A stretch of 43,855 nt of DNA from contig JAOXSF010000184.1 in assembly GCA_025800125.1 (NCBI GenBank), positions 1 to 43,855 of the forward strand, written 5' to 3'. The notes under the pieces are model-generated. The model was not told the DNA's origin. It ran no database searches and worked only from the letters and a program-made list of their open reading frames with translations. The DNA is from Marinobacterium sp. GTDB lineage: Bacteria; Pseudomonadota; Gammaproteobacteria; Pseudomonadales; Balneatricaceae. The position numbers were made by a program, and so were the translations under genes. Shown piece after piece: positions 26,801-35,288 of the stretch (its first letter is position 1; each line of letters opens with the position of its first letter).

Positions 26801-29137
26801 AGTTCTGTCTGGACCACCATTATTGACCCGAAAGTCACACTGGAGTTTTTCCATCAGGAGCGAAATATGCTGCTGATTCACTACTCCGACCAGTACACCA
26901 GTTCCGCTAGCTATGACGCGATCACCGTTACCCGGCAGACTGAGCTCTATGAAAGGGTATTGAACCGCGATAAAGGCGGGCTGATTACCGAATTCAACGC
27001 CTTCAATGGTGAATGGCTGTTGAAGATGATTACAGACCGTCAGACCCTGCGTAAAGAGAAGAAAGGTATTCTGGCGGCGTATAAAGATGTCAGCTGCCTG
27101 CTGGCTGGTTCTGATATTACCTGGGTGCCGGTATCTGTTGCGGAGATGATCCGCGTCGCGGGTAATATCGGCCTGAAGATTGACGACTCTGAGTTCTCTC
27201 GCAATGTGCAGGGTTATAAGTCGGGTGCCATCTCTGATGATGTGCTCTTTGTCGGCTTTAAAAATCAGCAACTGTATCTGTTACCGTTGGAAGTAAAAAC
27301 GGGCAAAAACTATGACGCCAGCAAAGCCATCGCGCAGGCGCGAGAACTGTCTCGTTATCTGCGAGAGGATCTGTTGTCAGACGATACCTTGGCCCATCGC
27401 TTGTACCGGAGCTTGTTTGTGCGCCAGGCACTGGCTCAGGTGGATAAATATTTATTGTACCGCGTGTATCCTGATGGCTACTTCGACCAGTTGATGGCCG
27501 AGAAAGAACAATGGCTACAGGGCAATTATCAGCTTGGTGAGCTGGATGATTACCCACTGGGCTTTGTGGTCGCCAACCTGGAAGGGGGTAGCTGTCTGGA
27601 AACCTCAGCTCAGGTTGTTGATAGCATTCTGAAGATTGAAATACCGGCGAGTCTGATGGGGCATACCATTGGGCGCCCACTGAAAGAGATGCTGGGTAGA
27701 CCTGCTGATATTTCGTTGGCACGTTTGCCAGAGAAATACTTCCTCACCCCACAGTCTGCTGCGCATACGCAAGTTGTCTCGGATATTGCTGCTGGGTCTG
27801 AATCGCAGGTGGTAATGCAGACCACTGCGGATGTAATCGTGATCGATAGCCGTCGTCAGCAGTCAGCGCAGGAAGTCGAGACCGATTATGCAGAAGCCAT
27901 TGAAGTAACAGAAGAGCGGGCTGATGTAGCGGATACTGATGGCACTTATCAGCAGGCGGGTGAGGACAGCGCCGACAGAGTGGTAGCTCCTCCCGTATCT
28001 GATGGGCCATTGAAAGTGCTGGTGGGTCATGATGTGCGCGACAACCGCGAGATTTTCTGGGAGCCGACCAATACTGCCCGCTTTATGAATACCAACTCTG
28101 GTATTATCGGCACCATGGGGACAGGTAAAACCCAGTGTACCAAGTCAGTGGTCACACAGTTATATCGTAACCGCCATAACAATGTGGATGGCGCTGATAT
28201 TGGTATTCTGATCTTCGACTACAAATCTGACTATATCGACGATACTTTTCTTGAAGCCACTAATGGCAATAAGTACAACCTGCATAAATTGCCTTACAAC
28301 CCGTTAAGTCTGTTTGGCAATACCCCCATGCTGCCGGTGCATACCGCGCGGGCATTCTCTGAAACGATGGGCCGAGCTTTCCAGTTGGGCACCAAGCAGC
28401 AGTTACGGTTGCGCAAACTGATTGCCGAAGCCTATGAACTTGCGGGTATCCATAAAGCAGACAGCAGCACCTGGAGCCGTCCGGCACCCACTATTACCGA
28501 TATTTGGAACCTGTTTATCGAACAGGAGAAGGTTGAGGAAGACTCACTCTATGCCGCACTGGAAAGTCTCTATGAACTGGAAGTATTTGAAGATGATGTT
28601 ACTCAATGCACCAGCCTTTATGAGCTGGTGGATGGTATTCGGGTAGTTGAATTAGCGGGTTATCCATCCCAGATTCAGAACCTGGTAGTCGCACTTACCC
28701 TTGATCTGTTTTACGCCCAGATGCAGAAACAGGGCAAGCCCGCAGTGCAGGGAGATTTCCGTCAGGTGACCAAGCTGATTCTTGTGGATGAAGCCGACAA
28801 CTTTATGTCCCAGGACTTCCCCAGCCTGCGCAAGGTACTGAAGGAAGGCCGGGAATATGGAGTAGGGGTCATCCTGTCTACGCAGGATATTACCCACTTC
28901 AAAACCAAAGAGAATGACTACTCCGCCTATATTCTGAGCTGGATTGTGCACCGGGTATCTCAGATTAAAAATCAGGATATCAAGTCACTATTCAATAAGG
29001 ATGATAAGGCTGAGCAGGAGCGACTGATGAATACCATCCGTGAGCTGGAGAAACACCATAGTCTCTATGTGGATGGCCAGAAAACTATTACCAAGATACG
29101 TGATCGAGCGTTTTGGGAACTATTTTCAAAAGTATAA
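23879..29137 (+). CDS. dptH: DNA phosphorothioation-dependent restriction protein DptH (HerA-type ATPase)
   Basis: This 1752-residue motor protein is the largest in the window. It starts MSVKLFETFLAEHFINWARQ at the ATG at 23879, with GGAG about 10 bases upstream. The first 1350 residues are a family-specific region. A low-complexity linker rich in Glu, Asp and Val (about 1300-1375) leads to a HerA/FtsK-like ATPase domain. That domain has Walker A GTMGTGKT at about residue 1415 and Walker B KLILVDEADNF at about 1637, followed by LSTQDITHF, a sensor-like motif of the family. It would use ATP to move or pump DNA during attack on unmodified DNA. The ParB-like gene follows after 9 bases, so it is probably co-transcribed. 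Confidence 0.9.
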   Translation: MSVKLFETFLAEHFINWARQNITAGFRYQFRSPSFDNSVRLYHALQNVQVEGIETLTLMAGDTELTALQCGDIKLVPVLHNDDQAASASGYTENFISYLRDEVAGQQGEFSHTALFVIHNSLLDTLINSASDVSAESGVYNPLQIKQALAELISQGEGIGSRALSDELLEYQFDLIMEDRSSMFGFEPLYKAVADDGRIDFDEIGLLPDDQILRMDDDRKQIRKRLDQNRKLFEEISEVVEHYPDQLAGHLPLMGDKFIKEHFPKDDLEKWKTLELSVVLTEQESNRSQELHIESESSLAGKLISRVKSNRKADQKNRHLLLSVSPDREDFDLVLEFCGDKVRQAEVKLTQKGYQNEFSVSGGSVRSTITITGQIDSEPRFFLIALDRNKTSEKYKFNCLVVKEGWFNTEAFENSFLINPRKSLITLQSQETSLQLTGNREQSVEVLENSGDTLQANSFQAVDYTQLANEVDQIGFILQSGRASLTFEVEGAAPSDILQLPLLLDTGRIRYMMNAGLQGVYNRSKRRVYIENKESRLTDFQRALLEQEASLLEQRTLYKGAETDDVFTLSELTTIAPKLAAAYSGLFDYLEQQNSLPSLVCWDDRWCEHVNAVVTAYLDFLRQVPQKQYLDAASRRMVQLGFCYVPLQVGHRQEACAEFITPYHPLILAYYHQLVTEFCQSEESEKSFESLPPITLERLNPQGLLPFIFDAKHGFSYVNADSNNSFWLRCVPYEETSYSYIVRLVRDKISEFAAAFEPLFDLESTAKARPTLTINSVNNHDNYELFLGVVEHIQRHHEDSFNIHVNLYDESYRQTEFDRFSDLASYDQIKERYGLNKGKQREYADNVVDLLRTRLTYSKFTHKETHEQAYAHLTFFRNNQKVKVIDVNPQEKLSGVTCDGLISGEASSSEQNNYLTGFGLHNIAIDGLPAVEIALLLGRMLRPARESTAEYRDNSAIALAVDEAFRAQLNRSYDSSVWTTIIDPKVTLEFFHQERNMLLIHYSDQYTSSASYDAITVTRQTELYERVLNRDKGGLITEFNAFNGEWLLKMITDRQTLRKEKKGILAAYKDVSCLLAGSDITWVPVSVAEMIRVAGNIGLKIDDSEFSRNVQGYKSGAISDDVLFVGFKNQQLYLLPLEVKTGKNYDASKAIAQARELSRYLREDLLSDDTLAHRLYRSLFVRQALAQVDKYLLYRVYPDGYFDQLMAEKEQWLQGNYQLGELDDYPLGFVVANLEGGSCLETSAQVVDSILKIEIPASLMGHTIGRPLKEMLGRPADISLARLPEKYFLTPQSAAHTQVVSDIAAGSESQVVMQTTADVIVIDSRRQQSAQEVETDYAEAIEVTEERADVADTDGTYQQAGEDSADRVVAPPVSDGPLKVLVGHDVRDNREIFWEPTNTARFMNTNSGIIGTMGTGKTQCTKSVVTQLYRNRHNNVDGADIGILIFDYKSDYIDDTFLEATNGNKYNLHKLPYNPLSLFGNTPMLPVHTARAFSETMGRAFQLGTKQQLRLRKLIAEAYELAGIHKADSSTWSRPAPTITDIWNLFIEQEKVEEDSLYAALESLYELEVFEDDVTQCTSLYELVDGIRVVELAGYPSQIQNLVVALTLDLFYAQMQKQGKPAVQGDFRQVTKLILVDEADNFMSQDFPSLRKVLKEGREYGVGVILSTQDITHFKTKENDYSAYILSWIVHRVSQIKNQDIKSLFNKDDKAEQERLMNTIRELEKHHSLYVDGQKTITKIRDRAFWELFSKV

Positions 29138-29146
29138 GGCACTTAT

Positions 29147-30265
29147 ATGACATCTTCACCGAAAGAACTTACCTATATTAAGCTAGAAAACCTAAAGCTT
29201 GATCGAAAAAATCCAAGGCTTCCATCTACCATGAGAAAGTCGAAGATTGCAGATGAAACAATCGTGAATTGGATGCTTCAAGATGCTTCTATAGTTGAAT
29301 TAATGTTAGCGATAGGCCAATCAGGCTTTTTTGTAGGAGAGTCTTTGCTTGTAGTTAAAAGAAAGGGGGGAGGAAATTACGATGTAGTAGAGGGAAATCG
29401 GCGTCTAACCTCCTTGATGTTGTTGGATAATCCAGATTTAGCGAAAGTACATAAAAGAAAAATAGCCAAAGTGCTAGATGAAACCTCGCATCGTCCGAAA
29501 GAAGTACCTTGTGTTGTATTTGAAAGTAGAGCGGATATCGAAAAGTACTTAGGTTATAGACATGTAACTGGTATTAAATCTTGGAGTGTGCTTTCAAAAG
29601 CTCGCTATTTAACGAGCCTCAAAGAAGCAGTTGAAGAGACTGAGTTTTCCGAAGTTTGTAGAATTTTGGCTAAATCTATTGGTAGTAGGAGTGACTATGT
29701 AAAAAAACTCTTGGTAAGTTATGAAATATACCAATCTATAGAGGATGAAGGTTTCTTTAGGATTAGTGGACTAGACGAAACAAGTCTGCATTTTAACTAT
29801 ATTTCAGACTCTATTGGGAGGGAAAATATACGATCTTTTATTAATGTTGATATGAAATCGGAAACCCCAGCTGTGGATCTGGATATAGAGAACTTGGACT
29901 ACTTAATGCACTGGTTCTTTGAAAAAAACTCAAATCTTCAGACAAGGGTTAAGGGCGATAGTAAAAGCCTTAGCATGCTTGATGAAGTGTTGGGGCATGA
30001 CGATGCGAAAGACTACTTTATTGGTGGTAGTGGAAGTATTGAGGATGCTTACACTTTTGTGAGTGTTTCTGCTGATGCTTTTCATTCGGAGCTCGAGCTA
30101 TCTTTGTCTGCTATAAAAAGAGCTAGATCTATTGCTCATAGAATTAAGAAGCATCACTCTTCTGATATACTAAAGTTAAAAGAGATCTTTGACTTGACAA
30201 AAGATCTTAAGGCAATTATTAAACAAAAAGATTCGGAAGGTTCGGACGATTGGAATAATGTTTGA
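29147..30265 (+). CDS. ParB-fold (ParB/Srx-like) protein embedded in the phosphorothioation locus
   Basis: This 372-residue protein has an N-terminal ParB/Srx-like fold. LKLDRKNPRLPS (16-27) is the usual first strand region, and VVEGNRRLTSL (80-90) holds the box II motif, here GNRR in place of ParB GERR or DndB DGQHR. A downstream GYRHVTGIKSWSVLSKARYL segment (about 136-155) recurs in ParB-like domains outside plasmid partition. The C-terminal 200 residues have no recognised domain. ParB-fold proteins bind CTP or ATP, and in SspE and GmrS a related domain drives a nuclease. The gene is much richer in AT than dptH (33% GC in 29161-29220 against 53% in 28741-28800). It starts 9 bp after dptH and overlaps the next gene by 8 bp. 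Role in the system is inferred. Confidence 0.7.
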   Translation: MTSSPKELTYIKLENLKLDRKNPRLPSTMRKSKIADETIVNWMLQDASIVELMLAIGQSGFFVGESLLVVKRKGGGNYDVVEGNRRLTSLMLLDNPDLAKVHKRKIAKVLDETSHRPKEVPCVVFESRADIEKYLGYRHVTGIKSWSVLSKARYLTSLKEAVEETEFSEVCRILAKSIGSRSDYVKKLLVSYEIYQSIEDEGFFRISGLDETSLHFNYISDSIGRENIRSFINVDMKSETPAVDLDIENLDYLMHWFFEKNSNLQTRVKGDSKSLSMLDEVLGHDDAKDYFIGGSGSIEDAYTFVSVSADAFHSELELSLSAIKRARSIAHRIKKHHSSDILKLKEIFDLTKDLKAIIKQKDSEGSDDWNNV

Positions 30266-31241
30266 ATTTGGTAATTTGGACTCCACACCGAGCGAGTCGA
30301 AGTATAAATCACACTACTATTGTGACTATGTAGAGTTGGTTTCTCTGTGTGAACCAGATGATATAGTTAGTGTCTCTGATATATACGATCGATTCTATGA
30401 AGATGGAAAGGTTTCGCACGGTGTTAGCTCTTTAGGTGACAGTAATAGTGATGATGGAGATGCCTGTGAGCCGGATGAACGCTGGGTTATCAGAATTACT
30501 GAGTGGTTTGATATCTTGGCAGTTCGTATGTCTGTTTATGGTGAATCATATCCTTTTGAAGTTAGTGGTACATCTATTCGGCTAAAGGATAATCTTTCTA
30601 GTCAGGCACGGTTATATTTGGCCCTATTGATATCTTCATCGCTTAAATATGTGGATTCTAATCGTAATCTTTTTACTTCCGCATTTGAGGAAATTTCTTC
30701 TTTGACGCTGAGATCGTATCTTCCACCATCTGGTAGGGCATATGTTTTTGGTAAGTCTTCAGCCTCTGATAGTCGCTACGAAGGTTCTTTGAAAGAAAAG
30801 ATGAGCGCGCTGGCGAAAGACCTCGGAGTAAAAGTAGTCGCGAACGATGAAGACTTTCAATACTATGATACCGGAGATGGCGGTGTTGATATTGTCGCTT
30901 GGGTGCCTTTTGATCAGGATGTTAATAAGGATTGTATCCAGCTTTTATTTGCACAATGTGCGGCAGGAAAAAATTGGGATTCAAAGCAAAATTCAGTGGT
31001 AAAGCTAAAAAATTACTTGAACCTTCCTGATGGGGCTCAAAATGTGCTGTTTGTACCGTATGACTTGCGAGGTGCGAACCGCCAGTATACAGAGCGTACA
31101 GAAATTACAGCCTCTGTTGTATTTGACAGATATAGGATATTGTCGTTACTTGATGCAAATACCTTGTGGGCTAAATCAACAGGTGAGCAGCTAGACTCTG
31201 CAGTTCAGTCTGCAATTGAATACGAGCTTGATATCGTGTGA
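30258..31241 (+). CDS. Hypothetical protein, possible PD-(D/E)xK-like nuclease partner of the ParB-fold protein
   Basis: This 327-residue protein is of no family I can name. It is acidic at the N-terminus (SDDGDACEPDE near 64-74). The region YEGSLKEKMSALAKDLGV (174-191), then GDGGVDIVAWVPF (206-218) and QLLFAQCAAGKNW (228-240) resembles the helix-Glu, Asp and Gln/Lys layout of restriction-endonuclease folds. Candidate residues are E175 or E180, D211, Q233 and K238. The usual ExK is not clearly met, so this is a guess from pattern. Its start lies inside the end of the ParB-like gene (8-bp overlap) and it shares that gene's low GC, so the two arrived and act as a pair. It is the last gene before the convergent dnd operon. 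Confidence 0.5.
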   Translation: MFEFGNLDSTPSESKYKSHYYCDYVELVSLCEPDDIVSVSDIYDRFYEDGKVSHGVSSLGDSNSDDGDACEPDERWVIRITEWFDILAVRMSVYGESYPFEVSGTSIRLKDNLSSQARLYLALLISSSLKYVDSNRNLFTSAFEEISSLTLRSYLPPSGRAYVFGKSSASDSRYEGSLKEKMSALAKDLGVKVVANDEDFQYYDTGDGGVDIVAWVPFDQDVNKDCIQLLFAQCAAGKNWDSKQNSVVKLKNYLNLPDGAQNVLFVPYDLRGANRQYTERTEITASVVFDRYRILSLLDANTLWAKSTGEQLDSAVQSAIEYELDIV

Positions 31242-31257
31242 ACTATGGGTAGTAAAC

Positions 31258-31281
31258 TGCCGCAGCTATAAAGCTGCGGCA
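31258..31281. terminator. Perfect 10-bp hairpin at the junction of the dpt and dnd operons
   Basis: TGCCGCAGCT pairs with AGCTGCGGCA around the loop ATAA. The hairpin covers the last codons and stop of dndE and lies 17 bases past the stop of the hypothetical gene. It has no T-run, but its position suggests a shared bidirectional terminator or transcript-stabilising 3' hairpin. Confidence 0.65.
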
Positions 31282-31616
31282 AACTCTCCAATACTTCTAA
31301 GATTGCGAATACTTGCAATCCCATCTTCTACATGTGCTGCCCAGGCTTTAAGCATCTGCTGTGAATTGAAGTCTGGGTATTTCTGTTTTAGCAGCAACTC
31401 AGTGTACTGGCCGGTATCACCCAGCCAGGTCTGTTTCTGCAGAATCAGAGTGCCATCCAGTGCTACTGAATTTTCCCGATAGGTATAGCCCTTTTCCATT
31501 GAGCGCATAAACCCGATACGGGCAATCACATTATTATTCAGGCCGGTGTACTGCTTCAGGCGGCGCAGTTGGTCTTCGGTCTGTTTGGTAACGCGCAAGT
31601 CATTTGGCAGTGCCAT
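31266..31616 (-). CDS. dndE: DNA sulfur modification protein DndE
   Basis: This 116-residue protein is the usual length for DndE. It begins MALPNDLRVTKQTEDQLRRLKQYTGLN and contains the ARIGFMRSMEKGY segment typical of the family. DndE is a small, mostly helical oligomeric protein that binds nicked DNA in vitro and is required for phosphorothioate formation with DndC and DndD. It is the last gene of the dndBCDE operon, one base after dndD. Its stop lies within a perfect hairpin shared with the opposing operon. Confidence 0.9.
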   Translation of the reverse strand: MALPNDLRVTKQTEDQLRRLKQYTGLNNNVIARIGFMRSMEKGYTYRENSVALDGTLILQKQTWLGDTGQYTELLLKQKYPDFNSQQMLKAWAAHVEDGIASIRNLRSIGEFAAAL

Positions 31617-31617
31617 T

Positions 31618-33627
31618 TTAGCTGGCCTCCTGTATCGGTTGTTGCCAGAAATAGCCCGGTTTCAGTTCAGAACGGCGCAGCTGTGGGTTATAACGAATCT
31701 CATACGTCAGGCCGATATTGTCTTTAAGATCACGGAAGAAGGCTTCATCGACTTCGGTGTCGGTGGACAGAATAATTACCTGGTGGCTGGCACTTGGGAA
31801 ATAGTTTTTAATCAGCTTGTTACGGTGTTTTGAATCCAGACGGCCCAGTGGCGTGTCGATAATAATTGGTAAACTACGGCCGGAGGTACGGCCCAGTGCT
31901 TCCAGCATCGCAATAGCGTAAATCTGCTTTTCACCGGCAGAGAGCTGCTGCTTATTGATAATTGCACCGTGTTTATCGGTCAATGTGACGGCAAAGGTAG
32001 TCGGGTCGATATTGGCTTTCAGGCTAATATCATCTTTGCGGGCCAGATTCTGGAAAGCGCGTACAAACTCATTTTCTAGCCGTTTAACTCGATTTTCAGT
32101 CAGCTGTTCGGTAAAGGTGACCAGCAGTTTGCTGGTGTTTTCTGCGTAATCAGCGGACTGTCCCGCGTTTACCGCCAGGCCATAGGCCTGTTCTTTATCA
32201 CGCAGGCGGCGCAGCATCTCTAGCGACTCGCGCAGAATACGGCGGGTTTCCTCGGACTGATTGCGAATTTTCTGCTGTAGTTGAGCCTGGTCTTTAAACT
32301 GCTGGGCCAGAGTGTCCAGTTCATCTTTTAACAGGGCTTCGTCCGGTGCTCGTTCTACCCGGCGAGAAGCTTCTTCCAGCTCCCGTTCTGCATTTTGCAA
32401 TGCTTCCACTTTCTGTTTCAACAGCTCAGCTTGCTGTGGCACTAGTGTTTCTACCATATGTTCAATACGGTTGAATTCGGTCTCAGACAAGTCGTGCAGC
32501 GGGCTAACTACCAGCTCGCCCTGCAAAATATCGCCAAAAGCGGCACCCGATGCAGCCTGTATGGCGCTATCTGCATCTTTGCCCAGGCTACGGCGTAGTT
32601 CTTTGGTAAACAGCGCCAGATGCTGGTTCAGTGCATCCTTTAATACCGCCTGTTTTTTCTGCGCCTGTTCCATGCGCAGCTGCTGTAATAATTTTTTCAG
32701 ACTGTTCCGGGCCAGTGTCAGTGGTGCAGTGCCACTGAGAAGCTCACGAATCTGGTCTGACAGTGATTTACGTGCTGCAAGCAGTTCGTTAATACGTTCT
32801 TTTTCTTGTTGACGGCTGCGAGCCCAGTCACCACCGCGTTCGTCCAGTACACCCTCGGTAATCGTAATATCGGCGCTGAGTCGGTGTAGTTCGCCTTTCA
32901 TCTGCTCCAGGCTTTCACGAGCTTGCAGATATTCCAGACGGGATTCCTGGTAGCCGCTTTCCAATGCTTCAATATCTTTGCGAATCTGGCTGCTTACGCC
33001 CTGTTTGGCTTTGTCTTTCAGATAGGTTTTCAGGTCGGTACGCAGTCGGTTGATCAAGTCAATCCCCAGTAGCTGGCGGATAGCATCGCCCAGCACTGCA
33101 TTACCTTCATCTTCTGCCAGCTCAGCGATTTTTTCTCCGTCAAAGAAGAACAGATCAGCAACACCGACAGGAATCAGATCATTCAGAAAGGCCTGTAGCT
33201 GTTCCTGACTCTGGTTTTTAAAGCCGGTCTCACTACTGCATTCGATGATCAGTTCTTCTACAACTTCTTTACCACCATCAACCCACTGACGGGTGATACG
33301 GTAATCATGCTCTTTACCGGCAGGGCCGTAGCTGAAGCAGAGCGTAACCGCCGCGCTGGTTAGCTGGATAGCGCTATCGATCGACTTATGAATAGAGTCA
33401 CTCAAAAACTGCTGATAGCTTTTGCGGCTAGTGCCTTTGCCCAGGCTCTGGCGACCATAAAGCGCTAGCCGGGTTGCAGTCAGAATACTGGTTTTACCGG
33501 CACCGTTAAGGCCGCCAAATAGTACAATCGGACGTTGCTGAACGGCTTCATGCTGTGGCCAGAGGGCAACTTCTACTTCACCATGGAATACCCGGAAGTT
33601 ATTTAGAATAACGGATTGCAGCAGCAT
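31618..33627 (-). CDS. dndD: DNA sulfur modification protein DndD (SMC-like ATPase)
   Basis: This 669-residue ATPase has a Rad50/SMC-like layout. Walker A GGLNGAGKT is at residues 38-46, two coiled-coil arms occupy the middle (about 210-300 and 400-500), signature LSAGEKQ is at 562-568 and Walker B PIIIDTPLGRLD near 587-598. DndD is thought to provide ATP-driven DNA nicking or distortion during sulfur insertion. Its ATG overlaps the dndC stop by one base (TAATG) and its stop is followed at once by dndE, so the operon is tightly coupled. All ABC-type motifs appear intact. Confidence 0.93.
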   Translation of the reverse strand: MLLQSVILNNFRVFHGEVEVALWPQHEAVQQRPIVLFGGLNGAGKTSILTATRLALYGRQSLGKGTSRKSYQQFLSDSIHKSIDSAIQLTSAAVTLCFSYGPAGKEHDYRITRQWVDGGKEVVEELIIECSSETGFKNQSQEQLQAFLNDLIPVGVADLFFFDGEKIAELAEDEGNAVLGDAIRQLLGIDLINRLRTDLKTYLKDKAKQGVSSQIRKDIEALESGYQESRLEYLQARESLEQMKGELHRLSADITITEGVLDERGGDWARSRQQEKERINELLAARKSLSDQIRELLSGTAPLTLARNSLKKLLQQLRMEQAQKKQAVLKDALNQHLALFTKELRRSLGKDADSAIQAASGAAFGDILQGELVVSPLHDLSETEFNRIEHMVETLVPQQAELLKQKVEALQNAERELEEASRRVERAPDEALLKDELDTLAQQFKDQAQLQQKIRNQSEETRRILRESLEMLRRLRDKEQAYGLAVNAGQSADYAENTSKLLVTFTEQLTENRVKRLENEFVRAFQNLARKDDISLKANIDPTTFAVTLTDKHGAIINKQQLSAGEKQIYAIAMLEALGRTSGRSLPIIIDTPLGRLDSKHRNKLIKNYFPSASHQVIILSTDTEVDEAFFRDLKDNIGLTYEIRYNPQLRRSELKPGYFWQQPIQEAS

Positions 33628-35288
33628 CAGTTCTGCCCCTCCAAGCTGGCAATAAAGGCGCGTTCTTCTTTTAACAGCGCGTCATATTCCTGCGTCATAA
33701 GTGACAGTTCAGCCTCATAAAGGCTGCCCAGCTGACGCGGTTTTTTCATCGGCTGGTTTTCCTGCATGGCATCGTAGGCTTTGCCTTCTGTATCGTTTTG
33801 TTGCAGCTGTTGCTTAAGCTCGGTATCCAGCAGGGTGGCATCCCGCTGTGCCAGAATTTGTTCCACGCTGCCCCAATCCTGCTTTAACAGGCGGTCAATT
33901 TTGTCCAGATAGCCACGGCGGTTGCCGGTTTGATCCATAGTGTGTTGAAGGTCAATCAGCTTCATCACCAGTTCTGATGGCACTTCATAGTCATCTTCCA
34001 GCGCTTGCAGAATCTTGCGTGATTCCTTACGTGGGAAGTTGCTGTCCGAAGGACGTTTATCAAATGGCTGGCCGGTAATCTGCTGATAAATTTCAGGTAA
34101 AGTGTCGTCCCAGTCCGGTTCAATCGGGTCGGTCAGCCACTCTTCGCGGATATTGTGCAGTTCTGCTTCGGTAATCAGACTTATGCGCTGTTGATCCTGA
34201 TTCAGTTCTTGTTGCAGACGCAGAATCCAGCTTAACCAGCGGCGACGCCATTTCATCTGGTAAGGGCCGTAGGTGTGTTCGCGCTCGCTGTAGTTGTCGC
34301 TCAGGTTCTGATTGCGGGCAAAGTCCACCTTGCCGTGACGACGTTTGATGTTGCGATAGTAGCCTTTGTTATGGGGCAGGGTAGAGCGATATAGCCAGTT
34401 ACGTAGTGCTTTTAGCCGCTTCATCCAGGTTTCCCCAGACTCAATAAGGCCTTCAATCGCGCGGTCTTTAGTGACTACGGTACAGGTCCAGCAGCCAAAA
34501 CGGGAGTTACCACAGCTTGGCGTTTTTGTGTCGATAACCAGCGGACACTCACCGGCATTGGAGTCTTTATACAGGGCGAACAGTTCATGATGTGTACCAC
34601 CCCAGGGGCAAGGCGCGCCCAGCAGATACATCCACACTTCATCGAAGTTCCAGTCTTCGATTGGCATATAGGTGTATGCACCCACCAGTGAAGTGTGGCG
34701 GGAAAGTGAAGAGCCTTCGATCTTGTGCTTGGCGATAACCTGTGCGCGAGAGGCACTTTCCTGACTACGGGCCCCGAGGATAACGATAACCTCGCCAAAG
34801 CGTTCTACCTTGTCTTTGATAAAGGCGCTGACCGGGTCAATTTTCATCCGCTCGGTACACCAGCGGAAGTTCTGCGTTGGGGCCGGGTAGCCTTTACCAA
34901 TCAGGTTAACCCAAAAAGTGCGATCCATGCGTGGCAACACCTGATGGGCACTGATTGGTAACTCTTCTACTGCTGCATGCTGGTTGATCTCATCAACGGT
35001 GCGATTCACCAGGTCAACCACAATCGGTGTTTCAACCAGGGTATCGGAAGACACAATATAGATGTGCTTGTGGCGTTTGTGTTTCGGCAGTTTTTGCAGC
35101 GATACGTAGATCAGCGATACCACTACGCTGGAGTCTTTGCCACCACTGAAACCGATTACCCATGGTTTTGTGTCTTCGAGGTAGAGATCCTGAATTTCTC
35201 TGATGAGGTCATACGCGGGCCTGCCTGCGAACTCCTGGTCAGCCAGTAGTTCATCCATGGTGCCGTAAAGCGTTTCATTCTGTGTCAT
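33627..35288 (-). CDS. dndC: DNA sulfur modification protein DndC (ATP pyrophosphatase / PAPS-reductase-like, Fe-S)
   Basis: This 553-residue enzyme has the PP-loop SGGKDS at residues 48-53, as in PAPS reductases and ATP pyrophosphatases. A cysteine group C248, C259, C266 and C269 (CPLV, PSCGNSRFGCWTC) probably holds a 4Fe-4S cluster; C144 in RWCTERM is also notable. DndC activates or transfers sulfur from a cysteine desulfurase. No dndA gene is in this window, so a housekeeping IscS elsewhere is the expected donor. The ATG overlaps the dndB stop by 4 bases. Length and motifs match the family. Confidence 0.93.
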   Translation of the reverse strand: MTQNETLYGTMDELLADQEFAGRPAYDLIREIQDLYLEDTKPWVIGFSGGKDSSVVVSLIYVSLQKLPKHKRHKHIYIVSSDTLVETPIVVDLVNRTVDEINQHAAVEELPISAHQVLPRMDRTFWVNLIGKGYPAPTQNFRWCTERMKIDPVSAFIKDKVERFGEVIVILGARSQESASRAQVIAKHKIEGSSLSRHTSLVGAYTYMPIEDWNFDEVWMYLLGAPCPWGGTHHELFALYKDSNAGECPLVIDTKTPSCGNSRFGCWTCTVVTKDRAIEGLIESGETWMKRLKALRNWLYRSTLPHNKGYYRNIKRRHGKVDFARNQNLSDNYSEREHTYGPYQMKWRRRWLSWILRLQQELNQDQQRISLITEAELHNIREEWLTDPIEPDWDDTLPEIYQQITGQPFDKRPSDSNFPRKESRKILQALEDDYEVPSELVMKLIDLQHTMDQTGNRRGYLDKIDRLLKQDWGSVEQILAQRDATLLDTELKQQLQQNDTEGKAYDAMQENQPMKKPRQLGSLYEAELSLMTQEYDALLKEERAFIASLEGQN

